Assembly (NCBI GenBank): GCA_035079385.1
Contig: JAVHKY010000003.1
Location: 19,193,001-19,257,000 of the forward strand
Source: Aspidiotus rigidus
Taxonomy: Eukaryota; Arthropoda; Insecta; Hemiptera; Diaspididae
Reading direction: 5' to 3'
Length of the DNA: 64,000 nucleotides
A program made the position numbers and the translations under genes. Under the pieces are notes generated by a model. It ran no database searches. It worked only from the letters and a program-made list of their open reading frames with translations, and was not told the origin of the DNA. Numbering within the stretch: position 1 is the first letter of the stretch; every line of letters begins with the position of its first letter. Below are positions 57,136 through 64,000 of the stretch, one piece after another.

Positions 57136-59635
57136 TAAAAATGATCTTCATTTATTTGGCTCCGACAGAACATTTTTCTACTTTGGAGGGATTTTTTTTT
57201 ACTATCTACATTGCAAAAAGGTGAGCCTCGTGCACTACAGCAGTTTGTAGCCCCCCCCCCCAACCTTCAGAACTGAATATCATCAAAATTACACACAAGG
57301 ATAAATCACTCCATAAAATTTTGTGCACGACCCACCCAAGTAATTTTCTTACCTACGCCACTGGTTTTGTGCTAGGGGATAGTACTTATAATGTTACATT
57401 TTCTATTATAATTATTGAAAAAATAAAAAACAATGATGGTGTTTTTGAAATAGAATCGATTTAGGTATGATTTAATGAACATAAAGAAATTACTTATTTA
57501 TTATTAAAAACTATCTTTAATAACGACTAATAAATATCTGTTTGTAAAAAAATATCGTAGCTTCAGAGGGGTACATACATTTCCCTTATCCTTCTCTTCT
57601 CAACCGCGCCACTGGATACAAATACTCAGATCGATATCGACTGAACGCTTCAAGAAGAGAATTTTGTCTCAACGATACTAAATTCTAATGAACATCTGTA
57701 CTTAGAAACCAGCACTGAATATAGAAGAAATCGAATATCACGAGTCACTCGAATAATCCTATCTACATATCGAGAGAATTATTTGAATCTTTGTATTTTC
57801 CAACGACAAGAGTAATAACTTTTGTCCTTCTCGTTTGCAGTCCAAACGCGATTATATACGCGACATTTTTCTTTCCTTCTGGTCGAGGGACAAATAGAAA
57901 GAGAAGAGAAAGAATGTACCAAAGAATGCGACGAGGAACGCCACTTTTAGCTTATAGCACATTTTTATCGGTCAAATGAGCACCAGACAATTGCCCGCTA
58001 TGCAAACGCTTCTCATGATTCGTCTCCCAAATACGTTGATATAATATCGTGTTGCTAATTGAGCTTATCGAGAGAGAGAAAGATACGTTAACCCAGATTT
58101 TGGACGCTCGCTGCAGTTTCGTAAACGCTAAATTCATTCTTATTTCTCCTTTACAAATGCTCGCGTGTCGCTCTCTTTCGAGGGAGTTTCCGGCAGTTGA
58201 ATCTGGGAAGGTTATCAAGAGTCGTTGCTACTCAATATATTTCCGCACTTCCAACCAAGTCTCGCTATTTCATTTCCTCATTATATTAACTCGATTGGTT
58301 CTCAAAATTAATTAATACGTGCATCGTTAGGCGGCATCGCAATTTTTAACGCTACAATAACCGGTTTCACTATTCACTCACTCGGAATAAATATTTGTGG
58401 TATAGTTCGCTATATGTATATTGACCGCGCTAGGAGCGTAAAGGGGCCAACAGGCAAGGTCGTGGCCACTCGATTTAATATTAGCAAATATAATGCGAGC
58501 AGCGGGCTCGAGAGTAGATCAAAAAAAGAAAGTGCAATGTACGCTCTCGAGTACGTTACAGAAGAATGCGCCATCCGGGCATACATGTAGCGGCGAGAAT
58601 GCTCATTTCCAGAATCTTCAGGCGAATAGGAGATTACACCCTGTCTCGAACCGCACTGAAACTGGTTAGATTGCAAGTAACAATTTACGACTAAAATCAT
58701 TCTCTTGCTCAGGATATCAAGTTTGCCATTATGAAAAGTTGATCGAATTTTGTCACACGCTTGAGAAAGACATTCCAGAGTGAGTTTGGTTTCAAGTTTT
58801 TTTCTGGAATGTAAGTAATTTAATCTGAGGAACATTACGAAGAAGGGTGCATTCACTCATAAATAATTGGGACACAATTTTTAAAAGATGAGGACAAAAA
58901 AAATCTCGACAATATGATAATGAGAAGATCTAGTTAACGATGAGAATTCTTACCTACAAGCAGAATAGCGTCTTTTAGACGGATCTATCATACATACCAG
59001 CAATAAGAAAAGTAATTAAGAGACAATTAACAAAACGATTGAATCAACCAAATATAACCCTTGGGGAAGCAATTGAGCAAACGGCTGAGGATGTCACTTT
59101 TACGACAAAACTTCACCTACCTCTAAGACTCTCATTTGCAATTCTTGTCCGGCTACGGATGATCATCACCCTTTATGGCTCTCATGTCTTCACTGCCAGC
59201 ATTCACAAAAATTTTATCCATTAACCATCCCTTCACCTATCTAACTACATAATTATCTTCAACCCTCGCTTTGTATACACTCTGATTGATGACTCGTTGT
59301 GAGAAATCCTTTCGATCCCTGTAACATTTTCTTCTGGACATGATCGTAATCCGTATAAAAATCAAATATATCTCACATGACTCTATCATATGGGTACTTT
59401 CACAAGTCCACGAACCTACTGCCCACATTGCAAACAACTCATGCAGCCAAGAACATGTGACTTTCATCCCTCGTCACAGCTAAAAAAGGGTGAGTTATTT
59501 ATTTCTAACCCTTATATCGACCATCCTGCGCTAATAGGAAGCAACATTCAAAATTTCAGTAAAATTGTTACCATCCAAAAAAACAGCTCTTCTCCGTTTT
59601 AATAATGATAGATTATTGAATTAAAGACTGGAATC
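57135..59635. other. Presumed intronic DNA, no repeat recognised
   Basis: AT-rich at 57400-57560, then more unique, CpG-containing sequence at 57800-58860. Frames here (for example 58410-58856 minus, 148 codons) lack motifs. A TTTGCAG acceptor-like site at 57834-57840 precedes an unrecognised short frame. Confidence 0.35.
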
Positions 59636-60260
59636 GATTTTAATTCGTCTTCTCTAAATTTTTTCTTTCGACCTGAAATTGAAAGCAGCTCTATTCCGTC
59701 GATCACCAGTCGTTTTTTACCTTTCTGGGAATGTACCTACTCTGGATTAAACTCAAATCGAAGTCGATCTGGAGTCGATTTTAAGTCGATTCCTTCAAAT
59801 TTTTCTATTGGCCGGAAATCATCTGCTTTGTGGAGTCGATTTCGAGTCGATTTTTAGTTAGTTCACTAGTTCACTAATAATATAACCTAGTTCGACTTCA
59901 AATTGACCCCAGATTTTGAAAACCTGAAATCTACTGCTTTCTTGGGTCAATTTTGAGTCGATTTTTTCAAATTTTTCTGTTGATCTGAAATTGACTTTCT
60001 TGTCGGCCCTATTTCGAATTGGTTTGCTGTTCTCTAGTAATTTAAACTGGTCAAATTTAAATTGACCTCAGATCGACCTCAATTTGAAGTCGATCTAGAA
60101 TCGATTTTGAATTCTCTTCTCCAAATTTTTCTATTGATTCGAAATTGACAACTCGGTTGGATCGGTTAACAGTCGAGTTTTAGCGACTTCCTATCAACGT
60201 AAAAAATTGCGTTACCGGGCGGTATTTTCAACAGAAATTTATTAGAATTTTACGGCTCTG

Positions 60261-60343
60261 CCGTCCACAAATTAAAAACAAAAACGAAAACCTGACATTT
60301 CGTAGGCTACGTCCTGAGGTTTTCGTTTTTAATTTGAGGGCGG
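60261..60343. repeat. Hairpin with ~27-bp arms
   Basis: 'acaaattaaaaac...gaaaacct' (60267-60293) pairs with 'aggttttcgtttttaatttg' and its continuation (60317-60343); the outer CCGTCC/GGGCGG also pair. Possibly a small fold-back element within the GTCGAT field. Confidence 0.6.
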
Positions 60344-60419
60344 CAAATCAGCAACGTTGCTCGGGAGTCGATTTCGAGTCATCTTTTAGAATTTTTTGTC
60401 GATCAACAGTCGATTTTTA

Positions 60420-60602
60420 TCGAAAGACACAATACTTTTACGTGCGGGGTTGTTGGTAAATGAAAAACTCGAGTGAAAAATTTGATCACCTCGTCGGGAT
60501 CCGAATCCTCCTAGCTCAGCGGTCAGAGAAGTCACCCCGCAAGCGAAAGATCTCGGGTTCATTTTTCGCTCGAGTTTTTCACTCACCAACAACCCCCCTC
60601 CG
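60420..60602. mobile_element. Rearranged (snap-back) copy of the tRNA-like element
   Basis: The left part is reversed relative to the 54-kb units: 'gaaagacacaatactt', 'ggttgttggtaaatg', 'gatcacctcgtcgggatccg'. At about 60509 it switches to forward orientation, 'ctagctcagcggtcagag', 'gcaagcgaaagatctcgggt', then 'tcgctcgagtttttcac' and 'ccaacaacccccctcc'. The copy is therefore a chimera whose two ends are inverted repeats of each other. The tRNA-like body lacks its acceptor and half the T arm. Confidence 0.7.
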
Positions 60603-61174
60603 TTGATTTTTATCTTTTTAAAAATGTATGCTGGTCGATTTTACATCAATCTCAAATCGACGTCGATCAAGAGTCGACGTACAATCATCCCCTCGTATAG
60701 CATTCGGTCAGTTTGGTGTCTTCGCTACTTGCAGGCAGAATGTGCAGTCACAATTATATGTTGAGGGTCATTTTGCATTACCAGTGCAGCAATTGTAGAA
60801 TCGACGCAATTTCGACGTCGATCGGCATTAAAATCTGATACCAGAAGTCAACTCATATTCTACCTGGATTCTGAAACTCTATCAAATTGTGCTATTGAAA
60901 TCGACACCATGTTGAGGTCGATTACAAGTCCATTACAAATGAATGATGCATAATCGACCCAAAAGTACGTCTATTTTCAGTCAGCATCAATGCATGATAC
61001 TGAAATTCCATTCAATTTCGACCTTGTCAATGTTTAAAAAGGAGAGGTCGATTTTGGGTTGACGTCCAGTCATCTTAGGTTGATTTGCGACCGATATTAG
61101 ACAGCACCGAAACGACTGAAAATCGAAGTCAATTTGAAGTTGACATGGTTGATGGACATCTATCTCCAATTTTT

Positions 61175-63145
61175 TGGTAATTTGACATTACATTTTCCCG
61201 AGTCTTCTTTTCTCATGTTTATCCTCATAATTGCAAACCTATAAAAAAGGAAACCTGTAAAAATCTTCATCTCCTACCCCAATCCCGATCCACTTCGTCC
61301 AACAATCTTACCACATAAGTCAGAAAATAGATATAATATTCAAAATCAGAAACTGTCCGGTATGACAAAACCTGAGAAGATGTGGTTAGGCAAAAGTTCA
61401 AAGTCCTCATCCTCTTGTAAAATTATTATAATTATGGGGAAATACCTTTCAAAGAAGTAAAGGTAAGTCTGGTACGTCGAGATATTGCTTGCCTGACTTT
61501 CAGGGTATTTTCACTGTGGTTATGGTGCCCACGTAATATTCGAAGGCTCGAGACAAGAAAGAAAGGAATTTTGTCTACGTTGATATTACTACCCATCTTG
61601 AAGATTATAACAGGAGCACTACAGGACACGTGAACATGCATGAGTTATAATTTGGTAAAACCAGTTTCGTAGTACCTAATGAAATTATGTATTGAAGTAC
61701 GATTAACGGAAATAGCAGAGGTTCGTGGCACGCGTGAGAAAAAATTACCAATTTTTGACCTACTTGTACGTACCTGTCCATCATTTCGATGTTCTTACTT
61801 AACGTCGAAGAAATTTTGCAAATTTATGTCATATTAAAACAGTGATATTCTGAACTAATTTTCTGCTATTGTAGCGAGAGTTTGTGTTGTTTCAGATTTT
61901 TTTTTTATTATAGTCCGAAATTAATAGAACATGAATGAATCGCCCAGGGGCTCTCCCAAAAACTCTTGAAAAGGGTGGAGTGAATATTTTCCAACGTTTG
62001 CTAAATGACTGAGAACTTTTGAAAGATGGTTGAGGCACTCTCCAACATTTTGTTGGCGTATTTCTAACAGTACCAACATATTTTTTGACAGACATTACCT
62101 ATCAACAAATCTGTGGCATAGCATTTGGAAAAAACCAGTCTTGGATTAGAGATTGGAATAAAACTTTGAAAACTTTATTCGTATGCTAAATTTTTAGAAA
62201 ATGAACGATTTAGAAGCGCTTGACCTTTTTGTAAAAGGCAATTATTTTTTTAAACTCACAACCCTAGAATCAATAATTTCTCTTCATCATACGATCACGC
62301 AAATTGTAGGTTCTTTTTTTAAAAAAAAAATTCAAGTCAAAACTGTGAGTAGAAACTATTTTTTTTGAGGGAAAGATATTGAGTGACAGTATGCAAATTT
62401 GTACAAACATTAACGGAGAGTGTAAATAGTATCGTATTATGAGATTAATAAAAAAAATTTAGTATCTGTTTTTGTCGCGTTCACTGTCTCCTAAACAACA
62501 TTTTTCGAAAAACACAATACCTTGTCAACTTAACGAGTACGAATGCCAAAACAAAATAACATTCCAAGTTGCCAAGTCTTATCTTTATAAATGCTGTCAA
62601 TACTTACGTGATCTTAAATTGAAAATAGAAATTTTAATTGGATTGTATATTACGTCGTCGGACGAAAGCGTTTATAATATTGTAGCCGGCTTTATCATTT
62701 CTTCGAGATGAGCAGAAAAGCAATGAGGAGAAATCCCTGAGTAACGATCGGTGGACCGTAATAGGGCGAGCATAATTTCTAGATTGTTTATGACTCCTAA
62801 TCAATGTGCACAATCGATTACATGAACGAAGTAAAAATGCTCACAGTTTTTGTGCTGAAACTAACTCGAGTTATTATGACCCAACCGACTTTTCTGTCAT
62901 CATTATTACATAATATTTATGAGACGTGGGATTAAAAATAATTGTATTTGAGCTCTATCTAAGACTAAGTAGATGAAGAAAACTCCAAATGTGGGCCCTA
63001 ACCGTTTCTGCTCTTTTCCATTTGGACAGGATGTATAAAAAAAAGTAAACAGAGCGCAATCCGCACGTACATTTAAAAGATGTTCTAGTGGAACCAATCA
63101 AATAAAGATCATTTTTAATGTATTTTTATAGTTGGTCGATCCATC
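61175..63145. other. Presumed intronic DNA, no gene recognised
   Basis: AT-rich, with only short frames. The frame at 62472-62711 has a few cysteines but no known motif. No transposon ends were seen. Confidence 0.35.
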
Positions 63146-63149
63146 TGCC

Positions 63150-63530
63150 AGTTAAGACAAAATACTTTTCGATAGGAGACATAGAGTCACAGTAAAGACA
63201 CCAACCAGCTTGAATCTCTTTGCAAAGTCATTAATATCATCAGCTTGGACCTGCCTGTGACGTCATCAAATTTGTAACTTACTATTATTTGTTCGTCCTC
63301 TCTCGGATTCGCAGATTTCTGAATAAGGTCGCGGATTCCAAGTCCATGAACGGGGAGGAGGTAGAAGCCTAGTATAGTCTAGTACATTGTACGCTAAGCT
63401 TAGTTTAAGCCAAGAATAGGTTAGTATTAATATAGCGTAACATGGACATATGCTAGGCCTAGTTTAAAGCTAGTATAGCCTAACACACTGGATACTAGGA
63501 CTGGGAAAATTAAACTCGGACTCGCAGACT
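63150..63530 (-). repeat. CTAGGCCTA / TGACGTCA composite repeat (copy 4, reversed)
   Basis: Reading on the minus strand: a CTAG-rich tract (63520-63365), 'cagaaatctg' and 'cgagagagg', TGACGTCA (63258-63265), then 'caagctggttggtgtcttta' near 63215-63195. Same order as the plus-strand copies, so the unit is oriented. Confidence 0.6.
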
Positions 63531-63539
63531 TCTGGATTA

Positions 63540-63949
63540 GGTTGAGATTTCGAAGATTTAAACCCATCAACGGATTGGGGGCTTGGACTCACAGACTTTC
63601 AATACTGTTATGGAGTGCCGATAAGGACATAGAATCCATACAGCGTCTTCTTGTTTAAATATATTGAGCTGAGCAAACCTCCTGGTTTAACCCTGGGATT
63701 TCGGTCCATGTGTGAGGTTTTCAAAAATTTTGGAACTACTCTTCCTTTTATTCTCAATTCAACTAGAATTTCATTCCTAAATGATGCACGAGCGTACAAC
63801 GACCGTAGGCTACTTTGATGCCTTAAAAAGACTGTCAAATCCTCGTGTTTGAATTGTGACTCTTTACTCATATATTTAAGAATAATTTTTTTCTAATGGG
63901 GCCTTGGACAGAAAGAAGCCAGCAGTCTCCAAGAATTTGAGAACCACTG
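63540..63949. mobile_element. Right end of a hAT MITE-like element
   Basis: The interval ends in 'gaatttgagaaccactg' at 63933-63949, which is the CAGTGGTTCTCAAA end type of the MITE at 28634-29217. A matching left end was not found with confidence, and an 87-codon minus frame (63608-63871) inside has no sure family match, so only the terminus is supported. Confidence 0.4.
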
Positions 63950-64000
63950 TATTGAGCTGTACTAGCTTTACACTAAGCTTAAACTAGGATACGATATTTT
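63950..64000 (+). repeat. CTAG-rich tract at the window edge
   Basis: 'tgtactagctttacactaag' and 'cttaaactagg' belong to the CTAGGCCTA word family; cut by the window end. Confidence 0.45.

Larger units (their letters stand above)
59640..61170. repeat. Degenerate GTCGAT-rich repeat field
   Basis: 'gagtcgattttgagtcgatt'-like words recur with phrases 'caaatttttctattg' and 'gaaatt(g)a' at roughly 150-190-bp spacing (near 59650, 59800, 59965 and 60120), suggesting an old tandem array with ~4 recognisable units, then looser GTCGA words to about 61170. Related words occur at 25640-25810. It is interrupted by a hairpin (60261-60343) and a rearranged tRNA-like copy (60420-60602). Confidence 0.5.

Noticed and set aside
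58410..58856. 148-codon minus-strand frame as a gene
   Set aside because: No motif or family resemblance; composition like surrounding DNA.
62472..62711. Further exon of the UNC-93-like gene
   Set aside because: The peptide lacks the family's later transmembrane motifs.
1..64000. CRISPR arrays, bacterial operons or prophage
   Set aside because: No regularly spaced identical repeats with unique spacers, no tandem intact genes with ribosome binding sites; introns and SINE/LINE/PLE content show eukaryotic DNA.

Overview
This window reads as eukaryotic nuclear DNA, most likely from an arthropod. It is AT-rich and gene-poor, with homopolymer runs, GT-AG introns and no bacterial-style operons. 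Open frames longer than about 130 codons are rare, and nearly all of those belong to transposons. Only one host gene is supported: the 5' coding part of an UNC-93-like membrane protein on the + strand (exons 40360-41070 and 42540-42765). Its next exon is not visible, so its second intron would run at least 21 kb, to the window end. An ND3-like fragment of very AT-rich mitochondrial DNA (about 1880-2495) also suits an insect-like animal. The exact lineage cannot be fixed from the sequence alone.

Most of the recognisable content is mobile DNA, often nested. (1) 0.7-4.2 kb: dispersed repeats carrying TGACGTCA and CTAGGCCTA motifs, a mitochondrial insertion and a decayed RNase H piece of an I/Jockey-type LINE. 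(2) 10.3-13.8 kb: an I/Jockey LINE split twice, once by the tail of a different LINE and once by a Penelope-like element (PLE) on the - strand whose frame has one internal stop. (3) 7.0-8.5 and 30.8-33.0 kb: two inverted copies of an unclassified repeat of about 1.5 kb. (4) 22.1-23.2 kb: a hAT-like MITE containing a long hairpin, itself inserted in an older repeat that has an uninterrupted relative at 48.4 kb. (5) 28.6-29.2 kb: a hAT MITE. (6) 30.0-30.8 kb: a Merlin (IS1016-like) DNA transposon with an 8-bp target duplication. (7) 45.1-46.2 kb: a deleted hAT element with TIRs, near-perfect 8-bp TSD and transposase remnants. (8) 53.4-57.1 kb: a second PLE with a 14-bp TSD, pseudo-LTRs, a reverse transcriptase, a GIY-YIG domain and a candidate hammerhead ribozyme. 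This PLE is interrupted by a 634-bp insertion holding two tandem copies of a tRNA-like element. (9) 59.6-61.2 kb: a degenerate GTCGAT-rich repeat field holding a third, rearranged copy of the tRNA-like element.

The most unusual signals are the tRNA-like units. Each lies inside an extended inverted repeat and the family appears as a tandem dimer and as a snap-back chimera. Also notable are the candidate hammerhead in the PLE pseudo-LTR, and at least fifteen perfect TGACGTCA octamers where about one is expected by chance. Regions not listed as features look like unique or unrecognisable intergenic or intronic DNA.
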